Positions 20,541 to 31,451 of a DNA stretch of 64,000 nucleotides are shown here, one piece after another. The stretch covers positions 1,488,001 through 1,552,000 of the forward strand of contig JAEILZ010000007.1 in assembly GCA_018873225.1 (NCBI GenBank). The letters are read 5' to 3'. Each line of letters opens with the position of its first letter. Position 1 is the first letter of the stretch. The translations under genes were made by a program, and so were the position numbers. The notes beneath the pieces are model-generated. The model was not told where the DNA came from. It made no database searches and worked only from the letters and a program-made list of their open reading frames with translations. This DNA comes from [Phialemoniopsis] sp. UDSM-2020 (taxonomy: Eukaryota; Ascomycota; Sordariomycetes; Thyridiales; Thyridiaceae).

Positions 20541-22151
20541 TTATTCTGTCGGATACACATCGTATCTGTACTGGCTTCCCACGTGGTCATCACGCAGCCG
20601 CGCCTGGCCGGGTCCGTATACCCTTTCCCGAAGCGTACCTGTCTCGGTGTCTACAGGGTATCGCCCACGGCGCTGCAATTCAGGCACCAGAAGATCTACC
20701 ACCTCCTCAAAGGTACCAGGGGTCACTACATAGCCGACATTGAAGCCGTCTACATCAGCCACCGAGATCCATTCTTCGAGGATGTCAGCAACACGCGCGG
20801 GTGATCCCACTGGAACAGGGCCGTTGCCACCGATGGCGTAGTGCTTTCCAATGTTACGGGGCGTCCAGGCCGGCAGGTCATCGCCTCTATACTTGAGGCT
20901 GTTGACTAGCGAGTGCACTCTTCCGTCTACAGTCGCATCATCCGCCTTGATCTCGGCGTCGAGGTCAAACTTGGAGAGATCGATTCCTGCGTTGCCAGAA
21001 AAGAAAGCCAAGCCAGCCTCGGCACTGGCATATTTCAGTGCCTCTTTATACTTTGTCTGGGCCTCCTCGTCTGTTTCTCCAATAATGGGGGTGATGACGG
21101 CGAAAATCTTTACGCTCTGGGGGTCTCGGCCGAATTGCGCGGCTCGTTCCCGGATAGCCTTGACACGAGGTGCAACGACGTGTGGAGAGAGTCCTGAGAG
21201 CATGATGGCTTCGGCATGCTTTGCAGAGAACTCGATGCCAGCACTGGCCTGTTAGTAAGTCAACATCGAAGGTAGCGAAATCAAGTCTTACGATGAGGTG
21301 CCGGCCTGGAACAAGAACGGAGTCCGCTGCGGTGATGGGTCCAGGATGTGGGGAGCATTGACCGAGAAGTTCTCCGACTTGTGTTTGATCCAGCGAATGC
21401 GATCGAAGTCGGTGTATATGTCATTTGCCGCGTCTTCCTTGAGTGCGTCGTCGGCCCAAGACCCTTCCCAAATTCTGATTTAGTCATATGGTCAGCCCAC
21501 TAGTCCTTGGACTGTGCTTGTTGCTTCCCCAAACTCACTTGTACAGCAGCTCAACGTATTCATCGGCAATCTTGTAACGTTTGTCGTGCTCCACCAGAGG
21601 AAATCCGACCGCTTGCGCGGCAGACTCTTTGAACGATGTCACGATGTTCCAACCAAATCTTCCTTTTGTGAGGTGATCGAGCGTCGAGAATCGCTTCGCG
21701 ACAACAAAGGGCGATTCGTAGCTCGTGCTTGTGGTGATGACAAACCCCAAGTTCTTCGTAACCGATGCCATTGCCGTGACGGGCTTGGTAAGTGTCAGTC
21801 ATCAGTCATGCGTCACAGTTTATCTGAGGAAGTACCTACAATCGCAGGGTCCCCCATGGGGAACTGTACTGCCCTCCGGATGGTGGGTTCGGGGCTTCCC
21901 TTGTAGACATCGTGCTGGCCAAAGGTGTCGGCAATGACGAGGGATGTGATCTTGCCACGCTCGAGGATCTGCGCGAGATTCGTCCAGTATTCGAGATCCC
22001 TTCTCTTGGTCGACGACCTGTCCTCCTCGCGACGCCATTGTCCAAAGCTCAAATGATTTGGAGTAAACATGTCAAAGGCATTGAGAAAGATGCGCTTCTG
22101 CCCTGAGACGCGTTGCGCCTCGGCGCCATTCGCGTTTGCTGTGTCAGACAT
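20541..22151 (-). CDS. LLM-class FMN-dependent monooxygenase (NtaA/SnaA/DszA type)
   Basis: Four exons: 22151-21840, 21783-21539, 21474-21292 and 21243-20541; 480 residues. Signatures of the family are PVTAMASVTKNLGF, then TTSTSYESPF and ITKGRFGWNIVTS-like HLTKGRFGWNIVTS, LFQAGTSSAGIEF across the last junction, and AKHAEAIMLSG. These TIM-barrel enzymes use reduced FMN from a separate reductase to oxygenate amines, sulfur compounds or heteroaromatics. Fungal homologues are common in catabolic clusters. The gene is divergent from the Baeyer-Villiger monooxygenase at 22733, so the two may share control. The substrate is unknown. Confidence 0.88.
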
Positions 22152-22732
22152 GGTCGCAATTACTGATGAGCACCGACTCGAGGGGTTCGGGGCGAACAAT
22201 GCGTGCCATGGTGAAAGCTCGCCATGGATATTTGAGCGCAACAGCCGCCGACAGCATGTCGCGACAATCCTTGAAGCCAGTGAATAATGTGCCTTGGCAA
22301 ATACCGGACGAAAACGACATATCGATCTAGTATGTCGTCCCCTGGTGACGTGCGAGAAGCGGGTCCGGCGCAATGCGGGGCCCGGCCGAGAACATCCCTC
22401 GGCCTGGTATGTCCGGAAGACTAGAGCAGGCCTTTTGCAAGCTGACAAAAGCGCCCTATCCAAGTGGCAGGGACGCAGATCATTTCTGATACAAGCGGCA
22501 CCGAAGTCGGCATTGTGCAGAGGGCCGGTTCACCATTTCCATCTTCATGGCGATCCACGACATCGACCCCTAGCATGGCGTGCGTTGATACACCTCGATT
22601 GGGGCAAGTGGCTTTGCGTGATGGCATGTTGACCGATACCATCTCCAATGTGCAGTATTAGTATTCTAGGACAGAAGAATCAAGTGTACGGTCCTAAGAG
22701 GACATTGTTTTCCAGAATTTCCTACTACCAAG
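22152..22732. promoter_or_regulatory. Divergent promoter between two monooxygenase genes
   Basis: A 581-bp gap between head-to-head monooxygenase genes, suitable for co-regulation by the cluster regulator. CGG-containing stretches (for example GGGTCCGGCGC near 22359) are compatible with a Zn2Cys6 factor, but no repeated operator is demonstrable by eye. Confidence 0.4.
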
Positions 22733-24656
22733 ATGGCCCCTGGAGCTCTTGTTGTTGAAGACGCGACGACACCGCCGCTCGGCGAGATCAAGAAGAATCT
22801 CATTGCGGCTGATCTGCCACAATTGAGAACGGTCTGGCCACCATTAGAATTGGAGGAACACCCTGCAGACGAACACCCGCCAGTTCGTGTAGTAGTTGTC
22901 GGAGCGGGCCTCTGTGGTATTACGGCGGCGATTTTACTCCCAGCCAAAGTCCCGAACGTAGATCTTCAGATATACGAAAGACTGGATGACATAGTGAGCC
23001 GCGTTCTAATTGACCTGGATTCGTGGGAGGTGTAGACTGACTGCTTGTTGTAGGGAGGTGTCTGGCAAGCCAACATCTATCCCGGGGTGCGATGCGATGT
23101 GCCAGCACACGCGTACCAAGCGACGTTCTCGCCGTCCACTACCTGGACAGAGGCGTATGCGCAAGGAGCCGAGATCAGAGAGTACTGGCATCGCATCGCA
23201 GACAAGTATGACGTGCGCAAGTATGTCAAGACGAAGCACCGGGTAACACGCGCCGAGTGGTCGGATGAGAAGGGCAAGTGGCTGTTGACCGTCCAGACCG
23301 AAGGCGGCGAGTTTATCGACGAGGCAAACTTCTTGGTGACCGCGACTGGTCATTTCAGCGACCCAAGACTGCCCAACTATCCAGGAATGAAAGACTTTCA
23401 GGGCCATCTGCGACACACCTCCAACTGGGATGCCAACTTTGACCCGGCCGGAAAGCGGATCGCGGTCATTGGCAACGGCGCATCCGGGATTCAAGTGTTG
23501 CCTCAGCTCCAAAAAGTCGCAGCACGAGTTGACCATTATGCACGCAGCAAGACTTGGGTTGCCTCTCCGATAGGTGGCGAGGATCTTGCGCAGTTTGTTG
23601 CCGACAGCATCGAAGAGGCGCGAGCTGGCCCTGAAGAGTATCTTAAGTTCCGCAAGTCACTCGAGAATCGCCTCTTCAGTAGATATGGTAGTATTTTCAA
23701 AGATGGGGACAAAAGTCTGGCGACCCGCAAAGCCATCACCGATCAGATGGCGGAAAGGCTGAAAGGTAATCCCGAGCTGGCAGAGAAGTTTGTGCCAGAC
23801 TTTTCTCCTAGCTGTCGCCGGCTCACGCCCGGGCCCGGGTATTTGGAGGCGTTGACGAAAGAGAATGTGGAGTACGTGACTACCCCTATCGAGCGGTTCA
23901 CTGCGACTGGTATTGTAACGAATGACGGTATGTCGGTGGCTGTGTTCCCCTCTATTGCGAGAAGATGCTGACACTCGAACAGGTATCCACCGTGAAGTCG
24001 ACGCAGTCATCTGCAGCACCGGACACGACATCAGCTTCAGCACCCAGTTTCCCGTGATACACAAAGGCAAAGACTTACAGTCCGCTTGGCGTCCTGGTGG
24101 CGATCCAGGCTTCCCGGACACATATCTCGGCATGGCCGCGCCCGGGGTGCCAAATTTCCTCACAGTCGTCGGTCCCAATGCCACGGGCCCGTCAGGCACC
24201 CTCTGCCACGCCGTCGAACGGCAGCTCACGTACATCGCCAAGGTGCTGCGCAAGGCGGGGTCGCAGGGCATCCGCAGCATGGCCCCGACGCAGGCGGCCA
24301 CACGTGACTTCCGGGCCTACTGCGAGTCCTTCTTCCCGCGCACCGTGATGAGCGAGTATTGCAGCTCGTGGTACAATGGCGGCATCAAGGGTGGGCGCAT
24401 CCACGGGACGTGGCCCGGCAGCGCGGCGCACGCGGATTTGGTTCGGAAGGACCCTCGGTGGGAAGATTTCGAGTTCACGTATTGGAATGAGCAGGGAAAC
24501 CGGTTTGGGTGGCTGGGGAATGGGTGGACGAAAAAGGATGTCGCGGTCAAGGGTGGCTTTGAGGGCGTCGATGTCGACTTGACGCCTTGGCTCAGGCCGG
24601 AGGCGTTAGAGGACAAGGTTGATCTTAGGGGGTATCATGAGAGGTGGTGGATCTAA
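22733..24656 (+). CDS. FAD-dependent Baeyer-Villiger monooxygenase 1
   Basis: Three exons: 22733-22993, 23054-23927 and 23983-24656; 602 residues. The FAD-binding Rossmann motif is VVVGAGLCGITAA. The Baeyer-Villiger fingerprint F-x-G-x3-H-x3-W-D is intact as FQGHLRHTSNWD. The NADPH-binding motif is AVIGNGASGIQ. GPNATGPSGTLCHAVE and the CRRLTPGPGYLEALT segment are typical of fungal BVMOs. The enzyme inserts oxygen next to a ketone to give an ester or lactone using NADPH and O2. It is transcribed away from the LLM monooxygenase. The actual ketone cannot be predicted. Confidence 0.9.
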
Positions 24657-25001
24657 GCTTCCTATGTATTCATCTACTGTTGTGCTAGGCAGGTGACACA
24701 TCACATTGGCACGTCACATCAGATTGAATTCCACTTCGCTCTTTCCTCTCCGTGCCGAGCATCAACCCGTCATCTCCCCCAACCCCGCATCACAATCCTG
24801 GAATCATCTTGCCTTCACTTGCGTAGTGTCTTTTCTTCATCATTCTCTGGACAAGTCTGAAGAGTAGCGACAACAGGCTTTGAGCCCGGTTATCCCACTG
24901 CCTACAGACAGTTTACACGCGCTCACATTTGAGATTAAAGCAGACCGTACGTGATAACGCTTTGAGTCACAACATTAAACCAATCTAATCAGCTACCATA
25001 G
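24657..25001. other. Upstream region of micro-exon locus A
   Basis: A pyrimidine-rich leader-like stretch at about 24730-24850. No ATG is present between 24720 and 25001, so no start codon can be assigned to locus A. A possible phase-0 exon ends at 24948 before a GTACGTG donor. Confidence 0.4.
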
Positions 25002-25861
25002 TGCTACAACTGCGGAAAGCCGGGACACCTGTCCCGGGACTGTTTTGCCGTAAGTTTGAGTACACCCTCCAGTAACCAGGTTCACCGTACTGATATTATC
25101 ATAGCCTCGCCGGGTACGCCATCGATATTCCGTATGCACAGAAGAGTATTGACATTATGACCCTGTGTGATAGGTTTCTACGTTCCGCGTAAGTGGAATT
25201 TCCCTGCTTCAAAGATGTTGTTTTGGCTAGCTAATACTGGGCAGCAGAACAATCGGGTTTGTGTCCAGATCATCGTTTAAGAAAAGCATTCGATTGTGCT
25301 GATTTCAGGAATAGGACTTCTCCCCGAGATTCCTGCCGCCCGGCCCTGCGGTAAGTACATGTGACTTCTCAATGCTTGAGTATACCGAGTGTCAACCTAG
25401 AACTGACCATAAAACAGATGCGCCAGGTAGGAACTCCTCGTCTTGCACATATAGGTAACTTCACTGTCGACTGACACTGCCAATTGATAGACTACCGCTG
25501 TAAGTAGTCTCGGACAGTACGATCATTCATATATATTACATTGCAGCTAACTTCACTCAAGCTCGCCCCGCCCAAGGCCGCCGACAAGCCTTCGGGCAAA
25601 GTAAGTTGCATTCGATGGACCTGCCTACGGCACTGTATTACTAATCTACGACAGACTACCAAGGAGAAGGCCGAGGTAAGCATAGTTCTGGCCAGATCTA
25701 GTTGAGACTTCTATTCTGGATAACCAAGCTGACCGCGGATTTGTACATAGGAACTCCGAAAGGAGCATTCCGTGAGTGGTTTCAATCGTTGTACGTATTC
25801 ACAAGAAACTAAACTCAGTCAAACGCAGCTCATTGAAGACGAGAAGGCGGCGGCACTTGCC
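25002..25861 (+). pseudogene. Micro-exon CCHC zinc-knuckle locus A, apparently incomplete
   Basis: Eleven phase-0 blocks lie between GT and AG signals, all separated by 47-75 nt introns. They are 25002-25049 (CYNCGKPGHLSRDCFA, one CCHC knuckle), 25105-25113 (PRR), 25174-25188 (VSTFR), 25248-25256 (NNR) and 25315-25350 (DFSPRFLPPGPA). Then come 25418-25426 (MRQ), 25491-25499 (TTA), 25547-25600 (LTSLKLAPPKAADKPSGK), 25655-25675 (TTKEKAE), 25751-25771 (ELRKEHS) and 25829-25861 (LIEDEKAAALA). The last three align with exons 4-6 of the gene at 50023. No in-frame ATG is found upstream. The donor that follows the 33-nt exon in the paralogue is absent here, and the frame runs on to 26167 in unrelated sequence. 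It is therefore probably a broken or remodelled copy. Preserved internal splice signals and frame argue that decay is recent or that an unseen start exists. Confidence 0.55.
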
Positions 25862-26286
25862 CATCACTTAGGCAGTGGGTTAATCTCATTCCAGGAACTA
25901 ATGCCTGGCAGGGGAGCGGGTCGTCACAGGTCTTCGACCTTCGTGCTAGCATGCCCTCCATGGTTACCCATGAGCTGTACTGGAATCACTAGCGTCACGA
26001 ACTGGGTCCTGAGAAGAAATGTGCCACATTACCCGGCGCTATCCTATTCGACCTTGTGTGGGGAATTTGATTGGGAATGGCGACCTTGCAGACTCCAGTT
26101 TAGTGCCTTTTGCTCTCCGTGCTCGGAGTGCGTGGCATCAATCGCAGTCTGCTCCGGGAGGCATTGACGAGCTTATCTGGCTGCGGGCTCATAAGAAAAG
26201 AGATCGATATCATTCCTTGCCGTTCATTGGGAATCGTCTTGGCTGTCACAACCTGTAGGGCAGTACCCCCAAGTCACCGAGCAAAC
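25862..26286. other. Tail of locus A and promoter of SDR gene
   Basis: The open frame of locus A continues to 26167 without similarity to the paralogue. The remainder is leader for the gene at 26287. Confidence 0.35.
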
Positions 26287-27209
26287 ATGGATCAATCATT
26301 CGCCAACCAGACGATCGCCATCACTGTAAGTGCTTCTGTCGCCCCTAAGGCTAGGCCCCTGCTCATCGGGCCAGTCCACTGACATATGAACGCAGGGCGG
26401 CGCTTCAGGCATCGGTCTAGCGATCGTCAAGGCCCTCTCAGCGAGAGGCGCCAATGTCTACACCTGTGACATCGTGCCTTCGCCTCCCCAGGCGCTGGCG
26501 GAGCTCAAGAACGTCCACTTCACCGGCAAGTGCGACATCACCTCGCGCGAGGCGTGCAAGAGCTTCGTCGCGTCCATCCCCGGCAGGCTTGACGGCCTGG
26601 TCAACTGCGCCGGCATCTGCCCCGCCGAGAACGGCATCGTCTCCGACGCGCTGTTCCACAAGATCATGGACATCAACGTCACGGGCTCGTGGTACATGGG
26701 CACCGAGGCCATCCAGCGCATGGTCGGGCAGGAGACGAGCGAGGCGGAGGGTCTGAACCCCGGGTCCAAGAGGACACTGCCGGCCGGCTACGTCGTCAAC
26801 ATCACGAGCGGCGCGGCGTCGCGCGGCATCAAGAACCTTGCGGCCTACTGCACGTCCAAGCACGCCGTTCTGGGCATGACCCGCGCGTGGGCAAAGGACT
26901 TCCCGACGCTTCGCATCAACTCTGTCGCTCCAGGTCAGTGCTCTCCTCAGCCCATTCGCGAAGCTGTATCATACTGACAGAGGCTCTTTTCTCGCAGGCA
27001 CTACGGACACACCCCTTGCTCAGGGCGACGCGTCAACGAGCGGCAGCAAGGAGGAGATCCAACAGCGCATCGCCAGCTTTGCTGCTCGCATCCCCTTGGG
27101 CCGAGTAGCATTCGACACCGACATTGCCGATGCCGTCTTGTTCATGCTGTCTCCTGCAGCAAGCTACATCACTGGGCAGACGCTTTCGGTGAATGGCGGA
27201 TCTGATTAA
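26287..27209 (+). CDS. Short-chain dehydrogenase/reductase 1
   Basis: Three exons: 26287-26325, 26396-26933 and 26998-27209; 262 residues. The cofactor motif TGxxxGxG is split by intron 1 and reads TGGASGIG. The NAG motif is replaced by NCAG ([11 protein letters not shown]). Active-site Ser (NITSGAAS) and Y-x3-K ([12 protein letters not shown]) are present. The C-terminus [11 protein letters not shown] is typical of classical SDRs. It likely interconverts an alcohol and a ketone or aldehyde with NAD(P). Position between two BVMO genes suits oxidation of an alcohol to the ketone substrate, or of the hydroxy acid released from a lactone; this is inference. Confidence 0.88.
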
Positions 27210-27492
27210 GGCAGCATTTCGTAATCAATAACAATCAGAGTTCAAGCCCAATGAATTGCTTTTCACAATTCTCGTCTACATAAAACGAAAATGAAATGCA
27301 CAGTGTGAAGTCTGAAGGCTGTGCGCTGCTGCTGTGATCTGTATGTACAACGTCATTCTTCGGGACGGACTCATGGCGATGCCTTTAATTATCGCCCGAC
27401 AACTCAGACTCTGGAGCGCGAGTCCCAATGATCACACTGCCTTGGAGAATTGTGTGTATCAACTTCATTTTCTATGTCCTCTACATGATGGT

Positions 27493-29680
27493 TTATGCAG
27501 CATGGTTTCCGTTTGTAATCCCCTTCAACTTCTTTTGAGCTTTTTCTATCAACTTACCCGGCTTATCCTCGTCCAGGTAGTAAGCCAGATCGCCTCCCTC
27601 AAACTCCGTGGTACTAAACCCATTGCCGAGGAAAGCAAACGTGTTGCCGCCGCGGTAGTCGATCTGGTAGTCCTCGTACCGAGGGTTGCTCAACAAGCCG
27701 AAGAAGACCAGGCGTGAGCCAGGGAAGATGGTCAGCTTGCCGTCCAGACGCCCCTGCTTGAACCAACTCCGACAGTCTCCCGACCAGGCTGTGCGCTGCA
27801 GAAAGAGGTCGGCGTGCTCAGCAAATGCCTCGCAGGCCTCCTTCTTGGGACGGACGGACTTGATGTTCTCAAACTGCATCTTCTTGGCGACGCTCACGAC
27901 ATATCTCGCGACGTGCTCGATGAGCGGAATGAAGGCACCGTGGCCCAGGGGGCCGTACGGTCCACTCGCCATCCAGTAGTTGGGAACTGTCACTACGCGT
28001 CAGATACATCGCTGAAGAGAGTGTATATCAGGCTTGCTTACTCTCGGGCATTCCGACGGCAAGGTAGGACACAGGCTTTTCCCGGAGGATGTCCTGGACG
28101 TTCTTCCCGTTCGCAATGATGGGAATTCGGGGAATCCAAGTTGTGTCGAACCTGTATCGTGTCAGATTCTTATCCTCGTTCGGAACCTTGAAGACTTACC
28201 CTGTCGCGCAAATTATAACGTCGACTTCGCTCACCGTACCGTCTTCGTTCATGACTCCCTTGGGCGTGAGTTTCTTGATGCCCTGGGTATAGGTTGTAAC
28301 GTTCTCACGGGTTAAAGCTTCCAGGAAACCATTACCAGGCTACGATCGTCAGTTCCTGCGCCATCATATGGAGGTAATCTCTCAACTCACCGTTGGCCTC
28401 CTGCAGCCGACATTGAAGTTCTTCGGGATCAGTTTCTCTGCCAGGTCTGACCTTCCCTTCAACCTCTTGGTCATCTGATCAATGGAGAACTAAATACGGA
28501 CAGGTAAGTATGCTTCTCCGATAGAATATTAAGGTCTGCCACAATCTTACTTGTTTTGATTGCTCAGACGGCTCTGTGCCGTTGAGGATGAACTTGAACC
28601 TCCCATTCAGCTCGCTCTCAATCTCCTTGCAGTACGCAAGATACGAGTCAGGGTCCCGTGCGAAAGCCTCCTTTTGTTCTTGAGAATCTGTTCATGAGAT
28701 TAGTTTACGGCCCTCTCAGTAACTCCATCGCGTGGATCTTACACTCAAAGTTCTGTCCGTCGGGTCCCGCATGGCCCTGAGCGAAGCCGGCGGTGATCCA
28801 CGTCGGCGACCTGATCCAGGTATACAGCTGACCCACGTACGAAGCGATCTCAGCGGTGACTTGGATACCACTACTACCCATACCGATGACTGCGACGCGC
28901 TTGCCCTTCAGGTCCAGGCTTGTGTCGTAGCGGGCAGTGTGGCAGATTGTGCCTTCAAAGTCGTTGATGCCCTCGATGTTTGGCATCTTCCAGTTGCTAA
29001 GTCACGATCAATACCTAGGTTCGACGACCCCATGCACATCTCAGTGATCACTTACTTGAGCAGTCCACTGCCATTGACCAGAATCTCGGCAGTGTCGACA
29101 AACTCCTCTCCAGTCAGGAGGTTGGTGACGGACACGTTCCAGACACCATGTCCCTCGTCCCAGACCGCGCCAGTGACCTTGTGGCTCAGCTTCATGTACT
29201 TCTCAAGGTCATATTCGTCGACGACGTCCCGTAGATACTGCCAGATCTCGCCGGCGTACGAGTAGAAGTGCGTCCAGTTCGGATTCCTGGCCCAAGTGAA
29301 CTGAAACGAGTCAACATGGGGTCGCGTGGGGCAAGATGCGAGCGACGTACCTGGTAGTTGGCAGATGGGATATCGCAACCACATCCTGGGTATCTGTTCT
29401 CCAACCACGTCCCTCCAATATCATTGTTCATGTCATAGCATACAAGAGACGCGTTCTTCACGGACTCGGGAAGAAATTTCGACATGGTAATGCCGGAGAT
29501 GCCACAGCCGATGTGAATGACCCGGATAGGTCTCTCGTACCCAAACAACTCCTCTTGTATCCTGTATCCGCGCTCATTCTGTCTGGGCCATCCCGACTTC
29601 TCGGCGAGCTCTTCGAAGCTGCTGACTCCGAAGGCGGCGGCGAGCCGTGAAGCTGGTGTATCCATATCGAGGGATCCCAT
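27493..29680 (-). CDS. FAD-dependent Baeyer-Villiger-type monooxygenase 2
   Basis: Multi-exon gene on the minus strand from ATG 29680 (MGSLDMDTPASRLAAAFG) to the stop at 27493, with roughly seven to eight exons split by GT-AG introns. Recognisable are the FAD motif IHIGCGISGITMSKFLP, the Rossmann motif AVIGMGSSGIQVTAEIA, CRRPTPGNGFLEALT and the conserved C-terminal half of StcW/CpdA-like fungal BVMOs. The fingerprint reads FEGTICHTARYD, so the usual Trp of F-x-G-x3-H-x3-W is Tyr. It should still oxygenate a ketone or related carbonyl, but the change may alter substrate or reaction. It is head-to-head with the SDR at 30350. Confidence 0.85.
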
Positions 29681-30349
29681 GGTGATTGACAAAGATACAG
29701 TCGCTTCGCAGATGCTTAACTATGTCAAGTGTATGCACCGTATGGGTAGGTACTGATCGTCGACTCGAGGGGCGGTAAAAGTGAAGGTATATATGAACAG
29801 CGCGCGCAGGGTCGCGACAAAGTCAGGGTTCGATCAGTCGATCATCCGGGGGGGCTAGATCCGAATCGAGAATCTCCGCCGCGTCCACCCCGTTCATCGC
29901 TCCGAGTCAGCATGGCCGCGCTCGGCTCTTCGGTTTGCAGTGGTTCCATTTCGGTGTTTCGGTACTTGCGGTATTGACATGGATTCGTGATCTCGTGCCC
30001 ATCAACATCGTCCGATAGCAGCGGCAATGGTGGTATATACCACATCTCCCGTCCCCGCCCGAGAGCAACACCAAGTGGAGAATGGCATGTGGCAAGGTTG
30101 CTCCGCATCGTCAGGTGGGCTGCAGGAACAAATTAGTCTTTGCATGCCAAGGAACACGAATTGGAGATGATACGAACACGTCGAGATTGAGTCGTGTAGC
30201 CATCAGCACCTGAAAAGACTCCGGGGCCAGTCACAATCCAGCTGCGAGAGACTACCAAGAAGCGCAGTTTGCCACCCACTTGCATCTAGAACAATGCCTG
30301 TTCAACCACACGTTATGCAAGGGTAGAGCCTCCCTTTCCTCACTTCTCT
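29681..30349. promoter_or_regulatory. Divergent promoter, BVMO 2 / SDR 2
   Basis: Shared 669-bp upstream region of two divergent cluster genes. No other gene seen. Confidence 0.4.
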
Positions 30350-31282
30350 ATGTGCGAAGCTGATGACCAGTACAGCGTTGCCTTGATCACGGGATCAGCC
30401 TCAGGTATCGGCAGAGCCGTAGCCCACGTCTTTGCTGAGGAGGGATGCACCCGCCTGATCTTGGCCGACCTCGATGAAGCTGGTCTGCGCAAGGTCTCTG
30501 ATGAGTTGAAGGCGCTCAACCCGGAGGTGCAGACGTGTATCTGCCTCTGTGATGTCTCCTCCGAAACCGACGTGCAAAAGATGGTTGATGACGGCGTCAA
30601 GGCCTTTGGGGCCATCCACTATGCCGTGAACAATGCGGGCGTGACCAACTTTCCTCGAGTGAAGACGCATGAGATGGATGCTTCAGCATGGGACCGAGTC
30701 CAGAACATCAACGGGCGTGGCGCTTGGCTCTGCCAACGGGCCGAGATCAGGCAAATGTTGAGTCAAGAGCCAAGTCTTCGAATGAGGACTGGTGCACCCG
30801 CGCAACGAGGAGCCATTGTCAATCTATCTTCAATTTTTGCTTTCGCGACAAGTAGCACAACTGGTGCAGTAAGTATCACTTGAGGTAAAACTTTGAGCAT
30901 CAAGTTGACAGCCGGTGCTCCAGTATTCATCATCCAAAGCTTCGGTTATTGGCATGACAAAGACAGATGCAGTCGCGTACGCCAAAGAAGGCATTAGGAT
31001 AAACTCTGTCTGCCCTGGGTCAACGCTAACGCCGCGTAAGTGTCTGTCCTCTTCGCACAAATTTCCTTTAGCTGATTTCTTCTGTTGCTCCTAGTCCTTG
31101 AGATTGGTCTCAAGGCGGGCACCTATCCACCGGACATGATGAAAGCAATTCCAATGGACAGGTTGGCAAAGCCAGAGGAGATCGCGCAGGGGATTGTCTT
31201 TCTCGCCAGTGAAAGAGCGAGCTTCATCACCGGAGAGTCACTCAACATAGACGGCGGATCGCTATCATATTATCATTTCTAG
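30350..31282 (+). CDS. Short-chain dehydrogenase/reductase 2
   Basis: Three exons: 30350-30868, 30924-31035 and 31095-31282; 272 residues. The glycine motif is ALITGSASGIGRAVAHVFAE. NNAG is present (HYAVNNAGVTNFP). The catalytic Ser is in IVNLSSIFAF and the Y-x3-K is YSSSKASVIG, just after intron 1. The C-terminal FITGESLNIDGGS is standard. The acidic residue after strand 2 (LILADLD) suggests NAD(H) rather than NADP(H). It probably acts on an alcohol intermediate of the cluster. Confidence 0.87.
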
Positions 31283-31451
31283 ATAGACTAGATGGCATCT
31301 GGAGTTATGAGCTTACGAAGATTACAAGCTGAAGTTCCGATCCCCCTCTAAGGTATCGGGTGTTGAGTAGAGGGCTATCCCACAGCCTAATTCCTTGGAG
31401 GTCAGTACCTCGAAGGGATGTGTTCTTTACCCCTAACACCTCTGTACATCT

